From SAR324 cluster bacterium (lineage in GTDB: Bacteria > SAR324 > NAC60-12): a stretch of 64,000 nucleotides of DNA. Shown here piece by piece: positions 1 through 9,324 of the stretch. A model generated the notes under the pieces. That model saw only the letters and a program-made list of their open reading frames with translations, did not search any database and was not told the DNA's origin. The translations under genes and the position numbers were made by a program. Each line of letters opens with the position of its first letter. The first letter of the stretch is position 1. The DNA lies in assembly GCA_015231825.1 (NCBI GenBank), contig JADGAV010000019.1, forward strand, positions 26,158 to 90,157. Direction: 5' to 3'.

Positions 1-782
1 GCCAATACGCCCATCATCGCATTCATCACGGTTAGAGCATTGGGAAATAGTGACAGAATTCTTCGCCTTAAAACTTCATCTCCCAGGCAGAGATCATCTA
101 AACAGTAAGATCCGTATTTCCTGCAGTACATGGCCACAGAGCCAAAATTGATTATTAGGAAGAGAATTTCGATGAAAAATAAAACCCTTAAAGGGATATT
201 TCCTAAACCGGAAATCCAAAAATACAGTGCTGAGGGAGGTCCTTCGGGTACGTAAAAAGCATGAGCATAAAGCAAGGCGGCAACTGGGGCAGCAACAATG
301 GTTCGAAGGCGAGTAATTTCTGTCATCTCCTCGTCTTCTCCTTTGCGCAATGCAAAATTACGCATGAAATGCGCAAAACTGTCACGGACGAGCACGCTGA
401 CCGACAGGATCAACACAAAAATAACGTGCAGGATTGCCTGCCGGGGGTTTTCCGGTTCAATAAAATGATACCGCCACATCATCCCCAAAGCCACCAGCGG
501 AAAAATGATGGAATAGACAATTTTGTCCATGATGCGGTCTGCAAGATGCGACAATTTAGAATGAGGATGGAATCTTGCCGCAAACCAGCCGTCAACAATA
601 TCGAAAGACATCGCGACAAACAAGCAGACCACTCCCACCGTATAGATTATCGGATTATGCGTCAGAATCACGGCTATAGCACAAAGCATCCCCATAAAAA
701 TCAAAGGGGGTCTGCCATATACAAGGATGATCGCAAAATTCCGTGATATAAATTGCTTCTTAGGCATTGGTGATTCTTTCAT
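1..782 (-). CDS. CDP-alcohol phosphatidyltransferase, partial (runs off left edge), possible two-domain fusion
   Basis: Reading the minus strand from ATG at 782 gives an open frame to the window edge (260 codons, no stop). GGTGA lies five bases before the ATG. The residues DIVDGWFAAR, then ADRIMD, match the CDP-alcohol phosphatidyltransferase signature D-x2-DG-x2-AR...G-x3-D-x3-D; the usual second Gly is Ser here. Several hydrophobic segments indicate an inner-membrane enzyme of phospholipid head-group synthesis. After about 235 residues the frame reads FPNALTVMNAMMGVLA, which resembles the beginning of a second such domain (PssA/PgsA enzymes start PNxLTxxN). The gene lies 54 bases downstream of pyrB and is probably cotranscribed. 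Substrate is unknown, and the C-terminal part lies outside the window. Confidence 0.8.
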   Translation of the reverse strand, partial: MKESPMPKKQFISRNFAIILVYGRPPLIFMGMLCAIAVILTHNPIIYTVGVVCLFVAMSFDIVDGWFAARFHPHSKLSHLADRIMDKIVYSIIFPLVALGMMWRYHFIEPENPRQAILHVIFVLILSVSVLVRDSFAHFMRNFALRKGEDEEMTEITRLRTIVAAPVAALLYAHAFYVPEGPPSALYFWISGLGNIPLRVLFFIEILFLIINFGSVAMYCRKYGSYCLDDLCLGDEVLRRRILSLFPNALTVMNAMMGVL

Positions 783-836
783 AGTCACCGAACAAAATGA
801 ATTCCCTTGGGCGTGACACTGCCATGCAGCCAATGA

Positions 837-1892
837 TTAATAGTCTACCAAACGATGTTCCATTTTGAACAAGTATAGCAGTAAAGCAGCGCGAATGTAC
901 ATCCCGTTTCGGAGCTGCCTCCAATACATTGCCCGTGGATCAGAATCAAGAACCGGATCGATTTCTTTCCGTCGGGGAAGAGGATGTAAAATGATTGCAT
1001 CCTTTTTCATCAAACCGATATTTTTCGGAGTGAGACAAAATTTGGAATAATCGATGATAGAAGATTCTCCTGATAGGTCATATTCATCCTGCACCCTTGT
1101 CATATAAAGGCTGTCGAGATAAGGGAGAACTTCATCCAATTGATCAGTTTTATGGATTTTAACATTGTTCTCCGTCAAATGTTCTTCCAAATCCGGGGCG
1201 ATCTGCAAGCTTGGAGGTGCCACGATATACATTTCCAAATCACTGTAACGGGTCAAAAGATAAATAACAGAACGAACAGCTCTTCCCCTCAGCAAATCTC
1301 CTACAAAACCATAAGTTTTTCCTGAAATCCCCCCCCGATCTTGAAAAGATCGATGCAGAGTATAGACATCCAGTAAAGCTTGAGTGGGGTGCTGATCTTT
1401 CCCGCTGCCACCGTTTATAATGGGAACACTTCTCCCTGTCAAATCGAGCAGGTAGGCCATATATTCACTGAATCCGGCTTTACTGTCTCGCATGATAATC
1501 AAATCAAAATAGCTGCTGATCGTTCTCAGTCCATCCTCCTGCGTCTCTCCTTTTATCTCTGAAGACAAAGAAGGGTCCCGCACTTCTCCTCCGCTCATCC
1601 CCACAATTTGACAGGCACTGAGGAATGACAAAAAAGTTCGGGTAGACGGTTGCGTAAAATAGAGCATGGCACGTTTGTGTTTCAACAAAGCATGAAGAAA
1701 TTCCACTCCATTGGGCTTACGGGTAATAAATTTGATCAAATCTGCCGTATCAAAAAGTTTCTCCATGAATTCTAACGAGAATTGCTGCGATCTCATAATA
1801 TGATAAAGTCTTTCTTCTTTTTCATAATATGAGAGCCTTTCTTTGACTGGTTTTTTTAAAAAATTTTCAAATGTTTCAATTTCAAGTCTCAT
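837..1892 (-). CDS. pyrB: Aspartate carbamoyltransferase catalytic chain
   Basis: Catalyses carbamoyl phosphate + aspartate to N-carbamoylaspartate, the first committed step of pyrimidine synthesis. The carbamoyl-phosphate loop QPSTRTFLSF, the loop SEIKGET carrying the mobile Ser/Lys, HPTQALLD, GDLLRGRAVRS and the C-terminal LHPLPRRKEID are all present. The protein has about 40 residues before the usual ATCase start. I start at ATG 1892; a TTG four codons upstream is also open. No pyrI regulatory chain is adjacent. A promoter-like pair lies upstream at 1951-1979. pyrF occurs separately at about 25 kb, so pyrimidine genes are scattered. Confidence 0.93.
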   Translation of the reverse strand: MRLEIETFENFLKKPVKERLSYYEKEERLYHIMRSQQFSLEFMEKLFDTADLIKFITRKPNGVEFLHALLKHKRAMLYFTQPSTRTFLSFLSACQIVGMSGGEVRDPSLSSEIKGETQEDGLRTISSYFDLIIMRDSKAGFSEYMAYLLDLTGRSVPIINGGSGKDQHPTQALLDVYTLHRSFQDRGGISGKTYGFVGDLLRGRAVRSVIYLLTRYSDLEMYIVAPPSLQIAPDLEEHLTENNVKIHKTDQLDEVLPYLDSLYMTRVQDEYDLSGESSIIDYSKFCLTPKNIGLMKKDAIILHPLPRRKEIDPVLDSDPRAMYWRQLRNGMYIRAALLLYLFKMEHRLVDY

Positions 1893-1950
1893 TTTTTTTC
1901 TCAAAAGGGGTCCAAAATTTTAATCTACCCTTACTGCTAAAATTGAACGA

Positions 1951-1979
1951 AATTTAGCATGCAACTTCATAGTAAACAA
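1951..1979 (-). promoter_or_regulatory. Candidate sigma70 promoter for pyrB with overlapping inverted repeat
   Basis: On the minus strand TTGTTT and TAAATT are separated by 17 bases. The -10 hexamer overlaps one arm of an inverted repeat, GCTAAA...TTTAGC (about 1937-1959), which could be an operator or a small hairpin in the leader. Assigned by eye only. Confidence 0.4.
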
Positions 1980-2227
1980 TCTATTCTTAGACTTGAACCC
2001 CGGACAAATCAAGTGAGATCATCCCTGTCGAAAATGCAGAGTAAATTTCTCCATTTGAAATCTTGATAAAAGATCGTCAGGGGCCGGTGGTTTCAAATTA
2101 GGAATGCTCTGACAAATGTAAGATTTTTGAACAGCAATCGACTTGTGAGAGGTATTGAAATAGACAAACCCAACGATTTAAAGATAGCCTCCTTCTTCCC
2201 TTTTGAAAAGATACAAAAAACTGCCCT
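1980..2227. other. Intergenic region between divergent pyrB and arsS
   Basis: Together with the pyrB leader, about 335 bases separate pyrB from arsS. Apart from the pyrB promoter I see no RNA, repeat or convincing small ORF. A minus-strand frame at 2098-2358 runs into arsS antisense and is judged spurious. The arsS start has no strong Shine-Dalgarno sequence. Confidence 0.4.
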
Positions 2228-3220
2228 ATGGACTCAAGTTCTTTAAATTTAGAAATCTTGAAAAAGTACAATTTTGCCAACCATTTACGACGTGAGGGAA
2301 TCACTCTCAAACGAAAACCTCTAACAACCCTCCAGATTAACCTGGGGAAAAAATGCAATCAAGCCTGTCACCATTGCCACGTTGATGCGGGCCCAAAACG
2401 AACCGAACAAATGGATCAAAAAACTGCAGAACGGGTGATTGCCATTTTAAAAAACTCTCCTTCTGTTGGAGTGATCGACATTACAGGCGGCGCTCCCGAA
2501 CTGAACCCAAATTTTCAATTTTTGGTAACAGAAGCGAAAATGCTGGAGCGACATGTGATGGATCGCTGCAACCTGACTATTTTGTTGGAAAAAGGTCAAG
2601 AAAACCTCGCTGAATTCCTGGCTGAGAATGAAGTAGAAATTGTCGCGTCTTTGCCCTGTTATTCTTCAGAGAATGTTGATGCCCAAAGAGGTCGAGGTGT
2701 TTTTGAAAGGAGTATCAAAGGCTTGCAGGAATTGAATCAATTGGGATATGGAAAGCCAGAGAGCGGATTAGTGATCAATCTTGTCTACAACCCCATAGGA
2801 GGAACACTTCCACCTCCTCAGGCATCCCTTGAAACAGAATATAAAAACCGATTGAAAGCCCAATTTGGGATTGAATTCAACAACCTGTTTACCATAACAA
2901 ACATGCCCATCAGCCGTTTTGCCAGTCAATTGTACAGAAACGACCAGTTGGACAACTATATGAATCTGTTAGTCGACGCATTCAATCCATCTACAGTGGA
3001 CGATTTGATGTGCAGAAGCCTAATTTCTGTTGGCTGGCAAGGAAATTTTTATGACTGCGATTTCAATCAGATGTTGGAAATGGAAGTTCCGGGAATGCAA
3101 AAAACCTTGTGGAGTGTCAACTCCATTCAGCATTTTCAGGACAATGCGATCGCAATAGGATCACATTGTTTCGGCTGTGCTGCGGGAAGTGGGAGCAGTT
3201 GCGGAGGAACCCTTTCGTAG
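2228..3220 (+). CDS. arsS: Arsenosugar biosynthesis radical SAM protein ArsS (Cys form)
   Basis: Radical SAM enzyme implicated in arsenosugar synthesis, where it adds the adenosyl group of SAM to dimethylarsenite. The 4Fe-4S motif CNQACHHC lies at about residues 43-50 in the context LTTLQINLGKKCN. The C-terminal part has FYDCDFNQML and the cysteine-rich tail HCFGCAAGSGSSCGG, both typical of the family. In many relatives the SSC cysteine is selenocysteine; here it is an ordinary TGC codon. A VTT membrane protein follows 67 bases downstream, a frequent neighbour. No arsM methyltransferase is in the window. Confidence 0.9.
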   Translation: MDSSSLNLEILKKYNFANHLRREGITLKRKPLTTLQINLGKKCNQACHHCHVDAGPKRTEQMDQKTAERVIAILKNSPSVGVIDITGGAPELNPNFQFLVTEAKMLERHVMDRCNLTILLEKGQENLAEFLAENEVEIVASLPCYSSENVDAQRGRGVFERSIKGLQELNQLGYGKPESGLVINLVYNPIGGTLPPPQASLETEYKNRLKAQFGIEFNNLFTITNMPISRFASQLYRNDQLDNYMNLLVDAFNPSTVDDLMCRSLISVGWQGNFYDCDFNQMLEMEVPGMQKTLWSVNSIQHFQDNAIAIGSHCFGCAAGSGSSCGGTLS

Positions 3221-3287
3221 CAGCTTTTTCATGAAACACATTTTGGCATCATTTGTTGTTTCTCATCGTTTCCCATTTTAGAATTTC

Positions 3288-3998
3288 ATGGAATTTCTCA
3301 AGCAGAACCTCTTAAAAACTTCTATTGCCCTCGCAATTTTGCTGGGGATCCTTCTTTTTTTCCTTTTTGATCTTCAGCAATATCTAACTCTTGAATATTT
3401 GCGGCATTCCAAGGAAGGGTTGATTGCATACAATACCGACCACCCCTTATTAACGATGGGAAGCTATTTGCTCCTCTATTTTTTCATTGCAGCACTCTCG
3501 CTGCCAGGAGCAGCAATTCTAACAATTGCCGGGGGAACCATTTTCGGCCTGGTCAAAGGCACCATTCTCGTTTCGGTTGCCAGCACATTGGGGGCAACAA
3601 CGGCCATGCTGGTCGCACGTACCCTCTTAAAAAATTATGTCCAGCAAAAATTTAAAGAGCAAATTCCTGCCATCAACAAAAAAATAGAAGAAGAAGGTGC
3701 GTTTTATTTATTCACACTGAGATTGGTTCCGGCATTTCCATTTTTTGTAATCAACCTGGCAATGGGAATCACTCCAATCAAAACCTTCACCTTTGCCTGG
3801 GTCAGTCAACTTGGTATGTTGGCAGGAACAATCGTCTATGTGAACGCCGGTTCAGAATTGGGTAAAATTAAGACTTTAGGAGATATCGCCTCTCCGGGTC
3901 TCCTGATTTCATTTGCACTGCTCGGAGTTTTTCCGCTCATGATTAAAAAATTATTGGATTTTTTCTTGAAGAAGCGAAATTCCAGGCCTTCTTCCTAA
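3288..3998 (+). CDS. TVP38/TMEM64 (VTT domain) inner-membrane protein
   Basis: A 236-residue multi-spanning membrane protein with the VTT/SNARE-associated core: LSLPGAAILTIAGGTIFG, then a glycine-rich helix LGATTAMLVAR and FYLFTLRLVPAFPFFVINLAMG. DedA/TVP38 proteins are linked to lipid scrambling or membrane homeostasis; the substrate is not established. It follows arsS in the same direction and is probably cotranscribed, so a role in export or membrane handling of arsenolipid precursors is possible but inferred. Its last four bases overlap the 3' end of convergent cheZ. Confidence 0.85.
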   Translation: MEFLKQNLLKTSIALAILLGILLFFLFDLQQYLTLEYLRHSKEGLIAYNTDHPLLTMGSYLLLYFFIAALSLPGAAILTIAGGTIFGLVKGTILVSVASTLGATTAMLVARTLLKNYVQQKFKEQIPAINKKIEEEGAFYLFTLRLVPAFPFFVINLAMGITPIKTFTFAWVSQLGMLAGTIVYVNAGSELGKIKTLGDIASPGLLISFALLGVFPLMIKKLLDFFLKKRNSRPSS

Positions 3999-5215
3999 AA
4001 TCCCATATCAGCCAATAACGAATCAACATCGCTTTGAGTACTTTTTTTAGTTTCCGATTCGTCAGGGCCGTGAAGATGAACCTCCTCACCTTCGATCCCT
4101 TTATCAATCCGAGTCATCGTCTCGTTGTTTGAGTCAGTTTTATCCTTCGATTTCACGGATTTGGTCTCTTTGCCAAATTTCTGAATCAATTCCAACAGAC
4201 GAAGTTCGAGCTTTTCTATAAAATCAACAATTTTTTTCAGAGTTTGCCCGGTGAGGTCCTGAAACCCCTGGTTGGTCATGATGGTAAGATATAAATTTTC
4301 ATTTTCATGAAAGGTATTGATCAAAGCTTCTTTTTTGCTGACTAGTTCGTTGTGGATCAAATCTTTCATTTTCTGTACTTCAGTTCCTAGTTCCTGATGC
4401 TTTTCCCCCAAATTTGTCAGCATTTGATCCAATTGATTAAATGTCGCCCCCAGGTCTTCCAGCAATTCCACATTGTGTTCACTCTGTTGAATCAGAGATT
4501 CCAAAAATTCCAAATTGTCATTGGCAGCCTCTTCCAATTTGTCGATCACAGAATTGATCTTTTGCACCGCATCCGGCATTTCATCAGTGGCAAGCTGAAG
4601 TTTCTCGGTATCCAAATCCTCCGAAAAATCTTGAAGTGACTCAAAAATTTCTCGAGTGACTTTTCCTACTTCCGCTACGAGCAATTGGCTCTCTTTAGTC
4701 GATGACAAAAGATTGATCTGCGTAAGCTGCAGTTTCATATCATCGCCATCCTGACGGATAATGGACTTGAAGAGTGAGCCTATAGAGCGCAGAAGAGGAG
4801 TAAATTTCTCCTCACTTTCCGGCGGAAGGTGGCGAGAGAGATACATCACCTGTTCGACAATTCCCTGCAAAACAGATTCAATATGCTGCACAGAAGCAGA
4901 AAGATCCGTGATTTCTTTATAGTCCTGGGGGTGCGTCTCAACCGGCACTCGAAAAATCAATTCTTTAGGATTGATCCGCTCCAAAGCAAAGGCCAGAACG
5001 GAGCCTGTCATCTCCAGGGTCTGCAATTTGACATTTGTTTCCACCAATTTCTGATGTTGCTCTCGAAGATACTCAACTACCTGCTCATCGTTTGAAAAAA
5101 TGTCTAAAGGAAAATTTTCCAAAAAATGCCAATAATGCGTCAACCACTGTTTCAGTTTCGCATAATCAGACAACAACTGTTCTTTTTGAACAGTAACTTG
5201 ACGGGTTTGGGGCAT
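3995..5215 (-). CDS. cheZ: CheZ-like chemotaxis phosphatase with long N-terminal extension
   Basis: Protein of 406 residues. The centre has the CheZ helical-hairpin pattern (ATDEMPDAVQKINSVIDKLEEAAND), the catalytic segment GFQDLTGQT carries Asp320 and Gln324 equivalent to the CheY-P dephosphorylating pair, and the C-terminal tail DVDSLLADMGF matches the CheY-binding tail. About 150 extra helical residues precede the canonical domain; E. coli CheZ has only about 214 residues. It starts at ATG 5215 with AGGAGG upstream. No other chemotaxis gene is nearby, so it is an orphan. Role: dephosphorylation of CheY-P. Confidence 0.85.
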   Translation of the reverse strand: MPQTRQVTVQKEQLLSDYAKLKQWLTHYWHFLENFPLDIFSNDEQVVEYLREQHQKLVETNVKLQTLEMTGSVLAFALERINPKELIFRVPVETHPQDYKEITDLSASVQHIESVLQGIVEQVMYLSRHLPPESEEKFTPLLRSIGSLFKSIIRQDGDDMKLQLTQINLLSSTKESQLLVAEVGKVTREIFESLQDFSEDLDTEKLQLATDEMPDAVQKINSVIDKLEEAANDNLEFLESLIQQSEHNVELLEDLGATFNQLDQMLTNLGEKHQELGTEVQKMKDLIHNELVSKKEALINTFHENENLYLTIMTNQGFQDLTGQTLKKIVDFIEKLELRLLELIQKFGKETKSVKSKDKTDSNNETMTRIDKGIEGEEVHLHGPDESETKKSTQSDVDSLLADMGF

Positions 5216-5427
5216 AAATCCTCCTCATTAGTATTTCAGGGCAGTCTCGTCTGGAAAGAGCGATTCGGATCATTTTCGGACAAGCAAATTACTGAAAACC
5301 GGAAATAAAACTATGCAAATATATTTTCTTTGGGGAATTGTTCCTTCATTCCTATAATTGACCTCTAAGAAAAATAATACAAGCAAAATTCATAGGACTC
5401 CTGAATAGAAAAGAGTTTTATCCAATC

Positions 5428-5457
5428 TTGCAACTTTATTCTCCTTTGCCTTACTAT
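5428..5457 (+). promoter_or_regulatory. Candidate sigma70 promoter for hisA-hisF
   Basis: TTGCAA at 5428-5433 and TACTAT at 5452-5457 are separated by 18 bases and lie about 50 bases before the hisA start. The rest of the 290-base gap upstream (5216-5427) shows only AT-rich sequence. Confidence 0.4.
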
Positions 5458-5506
5458 ATCGGTTTTTAACAGACCGAATTCAGAGGTCCTGATACGAGGA
5501 GACAAA

Positions 5507-6226
5507 ATGGTAGTTGTGCCAGCCATTGATTTAAAAAACGGAAAATGTGTTCGATTGCTGCAAGGGCAAGCTGATCAAGAGACGGTTTATTCAAGCGATC
5601 CTGCAGAGATGGCAAAAATTTTTGAAGACGCCGGGGCAAAAAGATTACACCTCGTCGATCTTGATGGCGCTTTTAAAGGAAAAACAGCAAATCTGCAAAG
5701 TATTCGGGCTATCATTGATTCCATAACGATTCCCGTAGAATTGGGTGGGGGAATTCGAAATGGGGATGACATTAAACGAATGCTTGATTTAGAAATTGAC
5801 TCTGTCATTGTGGGAACAATGGCCGTCAAACACCCAAATATTCTTGAATCCGTACTTAAGGAATATCCTGGAGAAAAAATTATTTTAGGAGTCGATTCAC
5901 GCAACAGAAAAGTTGCAGTTGCCGGATGGGAGGAACAAACTGAGATTGATGATATTGCCTTTGGAAAACGCTGGAAGGACCATGGGATTCAACGGATAAT
6001 TTTTACAGACATTGCTCGAGACGGAATGCTCAATGGTCCTAATATTGAAGCCCTGCGTCAATTTGCTCGGGGAACCCAATTGAAAATAACTGCCTCTGGA
6101 GGAATCTCTTCCAAGGAAGATATTGAAAACCTGCAGTCTTTAGAAGCGGATGGGGTTGACCATGTGATTGTCGGAAAAGCAATCTATGACAAAAAAATTA
6201 AATTGAATGAGCTTTTCTCATGCTAG
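5507..6226 (+). CDS. hisA: HisA, phosphoribosylformimino-5-aminoimidazole carboxamide ribotide isomerase
   Basis: TIM-barrel isomerase of histidine synthesis (ProFAR to PRFAR). [17 protein letters not shown] carries the catalytic Asp8; [11 protein letters not shown] and [13 protein letters not shown] carry the phosphate-binding and second acid residues. Length (239) is normal. GAGGAG lies just before ATG 5507. The last seven bases overlap hisF, indicating translational coupling. Confidence 0.96.
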   Translation: MVVVPAIDLKNGKCVRLLQGQADQETVYSSDPAEMAKIFEDAGAKRLHLVDLDGAFKGKTANLQSIRAIIDSITIPVELGGGIRNGDDIKRMLDLEIDSVIVGTMAVKHPNILESVLKEYPGEKIILGVDSRNRKVAVAGWEEQTEIDDIAFGKRWKDHGIQRIIFTDIARDGMLNGPNIEALRQFARGTQLKITASGGISSKEDIENLQSLEADGVDHVIVGKAIYDKKIKLNELFSC

Positions 6227-6981
6227 CAAAAAGAATTATTCCCTGTCTGGACATCAAAAACGGAAGGGTCGTTAAAGGAACCAGTTTTGTCTCATTACGG
6301 GATGCTGGCGATCCTCTGGAATTGGCCAAGTTATACAACGAGCAGTCAGCTGATGAACTTGTTTTTCTGGACATTGCCGCTACACAGGAAAATCGGGGAA
6401 CAACAATTGAACTAGCTTCCCGCTTAGCCAGAGAACTCTTTATTCCTTTCACCATCGGCGGTGGAATATCAAGCGTCGAACAAATCCGCGCCCTGGTGAC
6501 CGCTGGAGCCGACAAAGTTTCAATCAATTCTTCCGCGATTCACTCGCCAAACCTGATCACAGAAGGCGCCAACCGCTTCGGATCTCAATGCATCGTTGTC
6601 GCCATGGACGTCAAAAGGAGTGGATCCCACTGGAAAGTGTTCACTCACGGAGGAACTCGTGAAACAGACTTGGATGCATTTCAGTGGGCTTTGGAGGTAG
6701 AAAAAAGAGGAGCGGGAGAAATCCTATTAACCAGCATGGATGCTGACGGCCAAAAAACCGGCTACGATTTAATCATTACTTCTCAAATCAGCAAGGCTCT
6801 TAATATTCCCGTAATTGCTTCAGGAGGCGGTGGCGAACTCGTGCATTTTAAGGATGCATTGGAAGAAGGAGCAGCAGACGCGGTTCTGGCTGCATCTGTT
6901 TTTCACTATGGGAAATATACGATTTCAGAGGTGAAAGAATATCTCCACCTGCACCAAATTCCAGTAAGATTAACCCGTTAA
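6220..6981 (+). CDS. hisF: HisF, imidazole glycerol phosphate synthase cyclase subunit
   Basis: Cyclase of the HisF-HisH complex: uses ammonia made by HisH to convert PRFAR to IGP and [23 protein letters not shown] carries Asp11; [34 protein letters not shown] (Asp130 region) and IASGGGG are all present. Length (253) is standard. No hisH or hisI follows; hisD and a PHP histidinol phosphatase are at 50-54 kb, so the histidine genes are dispersed. Confidence 0.96.
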   Translation: MLAKRIIPCLDIKNGRVVKGTSFVSLRDAGDPLELAKLYNEQSADELVFLDIAATQENRGTTIELASRLARELFIPFTIGGGISSVEQIRALVTAGADKVSINSSAIHSPNLITEGANRFGSQCIVVAMDVKRSGSHWKVFTHGGTRETDLDAFQWALEVEKRGAGEILLTSMDADGQKTGYDLIITSQISKALNIPVIASGGGGELVHFKDALEEGAADAVLAASVFHYGKYTISEVKEYLHLHQIPVRLTR

Positions 6982-7056
6982 TCCGGTTTCAATTTTCATC
7001 TTGGTCTATGACGGGCAAAGATCTTCTCTTCAGCAAACCATAGATCAATAAGAAAA

Positions 7057-7386
7057 CTACAGATTGAATCCAGGAATTTTCATTCCTCCTAACCCTCCCA
7101 ACTGTTTCCCCAGTTCATCCTGCACCACTTTCTGGCTCAGACGAATCCCCTCATTGACCGCGGACAGCACTAAATCTTCCAAGGTTTCAATGTCTTTTGG
7201 ATCAACCACTTCAGGATCAATATGAATGGAAATGGCTTCTTGTTTACCATTGAAGGTCATCTTGATCATCTCACCTCCCACCGACACGTCAATCCTCTTT
7301 TTTGCCAATTCTTCTTGCTTGGCCTGCATGTTTTGCGAGACTTCCTGAGCTTTTTTCAGAAGATCGTCCATAGAACCGTCGAACAT
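7057..7386 (-). CDS. ybaB: YbaB/EbfC family nucleoid-associated protein
   Basis: Small DNA-binding protein starting MFDGSMDDLLKKAQEV, with the family features of an N-terminal helix, GGEMIKMTFNGKQEAISIHIDPEVVD and the end LGGMKIPGF. I start at ATG 7386 because AAGGAG lies just upstream; an open TTG at 7401 would place the ribosome-binding site inside the gene. It lies 20 bases after dnaX, the usual dnaX-ybaB arrangement; recR is absent here. Confidence 0.93.
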   Translation of the reverse strand: MFDGSMDDLLKKAQEVSQNMQAKQEELAKKRIDVSVGGEMIKMTFNGKQEAISIHIDPEVVDPKDIETLEDLVLSAVNEGIRLSQKVVQDELGKQLGGLGGMKIPGFNL

Positions 7387-7406
7387 ACTTCTCCTTTTCA
7401 ATAATT

Positions 7407-9299
7407 TTAAATTTTTGGTTCCTGGATTTGAATATCTATAATTTTGCTGCCAGGAAATGTTTTCAGAATTTTTTGAGTTTGTTCATCCTGCTCCGCGATT
7501 TGACGCCGTCTTTCTCTTTCATCATTCAAAAGACGCTGCTGATTCTCTGTCATCGTCACCATCTCGCTCGCAGGAGCATCTTCTTGTATGACAATCCGAA
7601 CTGACTTCCCGTAAAAATTTCGGGCAATTTCATTCAGGGAATTGGCCTGTTCCCCTGAAAGCATTTTTGCAAATTGAGATTCCTTAAAAGCAATTTGCAC
7701 TCGATCTTCATTTCTTTCCAATAGCACAGCATTTTTTAAAACGCTACCGATTCTAGGAGAAATCTGCTGGACATGCTCCACAAAAGTTTCCCATTCTTGA
7801 AAAGACGGTGAAGAGGGGATTGGAGAATTGATTCCAGAAGCAGGTGATTGTTCTTCACCGGCAGGTTTTTGATTCCGAACAATTGTAAGGGATGCATCCG
7901 GCTCTATCAGAGAATTTGCATCAGAAGCTTTATAGGAAGGTCCCTGTTCCTGGTTTGAACCCGGTTCCTTTGAATTACTTTCTTTTCTTTTTTCGTTATG
8001 AGGCAATGATTTTTCTTGCTCTCTCGTCGGTGAATGAGGCGACTGTCGATTGGAAGTAAATGGCTCACTATTGGACTCTCCAGAATTCTGAAATCCCGGC
8101 GACGATTTTTTGATCTTCAAAGCTGTGCCGCTTGTTCCGTCGTCTTCTTTAATTGTTTGGATCTGCTCCAGCAATTCGGTAATTCCTACCAATGGCTGAA
8201 CCGACGTCAACTGCAGCAAAGCCATCTCAAAGCAAATTTGAGCATGATTGCTTCGTTTGATCCGTTCTTCCAATTCAAGCAAAATATGGAACATTTGCTG
8301 AAGCTCATCAATGCTGATTTGAGAAATCAACTGTCGATACTGTTCTATATCCTCCTGACCAATTTCCTGAAAAAGGGTGGGAGGGATAGCCCCGGTACTT
8401 TGAATCAAGGTATGCACTAATGAAAGGTTTTTCACTGTTTGCAAAAGCTCTGAAAGAATATCTTGATAATCATGCCCGTGCTGCTGCATTTCAAAAAATT
8501 GATTCATCGCTTCCGTGGAGTTTTTTTCAACCAGGGCATTCAACAACCCGAAGCGTATTTGAGAATCTACAATCCCGAGAATCTGCCTAATCTCTTCATC
8601 ACTTGCTGATTTTCCCGTGAAACTGACAATTTGATCGATCGTTGTCAATGCATCCCTCATCCCTCCTATTGCATGCCGCGCCACCATTTCCAGCGCCTTC
8701 CTGGAAAGTTGGATATTTTCGTTGCGGGTTACTTTTTCCAGGTAATCAACAATTTTTACGAGGGGGATCCGAACAAAATCGTAACGCTGGCAGCGGGAAA
8801 TAATCGTTTGTGGGATCTTGTGGGGATCGGTTGTCGCGAGAATAAATTTGACATGAGCCGGAGGCTCCTCCAAAGTTTTCAGGAGCGCATTAAATGACTC
8901 CAGCGTCAACATATGGGCTTCGTCAATTACGTAGACTTTGTATCGGCAATTGGCCGGGACGTATTTAATATTTTCTCTGAGTTCACGAATATTATCAATC
9001 CCACGATTAGAAGCTGCATCAATCTCAAAAACATCGGGAGAGGCGTTATTGGTGATATCAATGCAATTCTGGCAGGCTTCACACGGATCAGCTCCGCGGG
9101 GATCAAGACAGTTGACTGCTTTGGTGAGTATTCTCGCCGCACTGGTTTTTCCAACTCCACGCGATCCCGTGAACAAAAACGCATGACTGACACGATCTGT
9201 AAGAATGGCATTTTTAAGAATCTGAGCAATGGTTTCTTGCCCAACCAGGTCATCAAACTGGGTTGGTCTTAGCCTGCGTGCCAAAACAACATATGACAT
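7407..9299 (-). CDS. dnaX: DNA polymerase III subunit gamma/tau
   Basis: Clamp-loader ATPase of the replicative polymerase. The N-terminal AAA+ module has Walker A GSRGVGKTS (about 46-53), four zinc-binding cysteines (64, 73, 76, 79), the Walker B/DExx box VIDEAHML and the sensor region LATTDPHKIPQTI. A collar domain follows, then a Ser/Glu/Asn-rich linker (about 375-490) and a C-terminal tau-like domain. Start is ATG 9299 with no clear Shine-Dalgarno. It lies 26 bases downstream of the SRP RNA and is probably on the same transcript. I see no canonical -1 slippery heptamer that would prove a separate gamma product. Confidence 0.95.
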   Translation of the reverse strand: MSYVVLARRLRPTQFDDLVGQETIAQILKNAILTDRVSHAFLFTGSRGVGKTSAARILTKAVNCLDPRGADPCEACQNCIDITNNASPDVFEIDAASNRGIDNIRELRENIKYVPANCRYKVYVIDEAHMLTLESFNALLKTLEEPPAHVKFILATTDPHKIPQTIISRCQRYDFVRIPLVKIVDYLEKVTRNENIQLSRKALEMVARHAIGGMRDALTTIDQIVSFTGKSASDEEIRQILGIVDSQIRFGLLNALVEKNSTEAMNQFFEMQQHGHDYQDILSELLQTVKNLSLVHTLIQSTGAIPPTLFQEIGQEDIEQYRQLISQISIDELQQMFHILLELEERIKRSNHAQICFEMALLQLTSVQPLVGITELLEQIQTIKEDDGTSGTALKIKKSSPGFQNSGESNSEPFTSNRQSPHSPTREQEKSLPHNEKRKESNSKEPGSNQEQGPSYKASDANSLIEPDASLTIVRNQKPAGEEQSPASGINSPIPSSPSFQEWETFVEHVQQISPRIGSVLKNAVLLERNEDRVQIAFKESQFAKMLSGEQANSLNEIARNFYGKSVRIVIQEDAPASEMVTMTENQQRLLNDERERRRQIAEQDEQTQKILKTFPGSKIIDIQIQEPKI

Positions 9300-9324
9300 T
9301 TTAGACCGTTGTCAGGAGGGAGGC

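Noticed and set aside
261..746. Plus-strand frame of 161 codons at the left edge
   Set aside because: The minus strand encodes a CDP-alcohol phosphatidyltransferase through the same region; the plus frame has no family features.
8101..8125. Programmed frameshift in dnaX at a run of six A residues (minus strand)
   Set aside because: The heptamer is not in the X-XXY-YYZ form in the reading frame, and no downstream stimulatory stem is evident.
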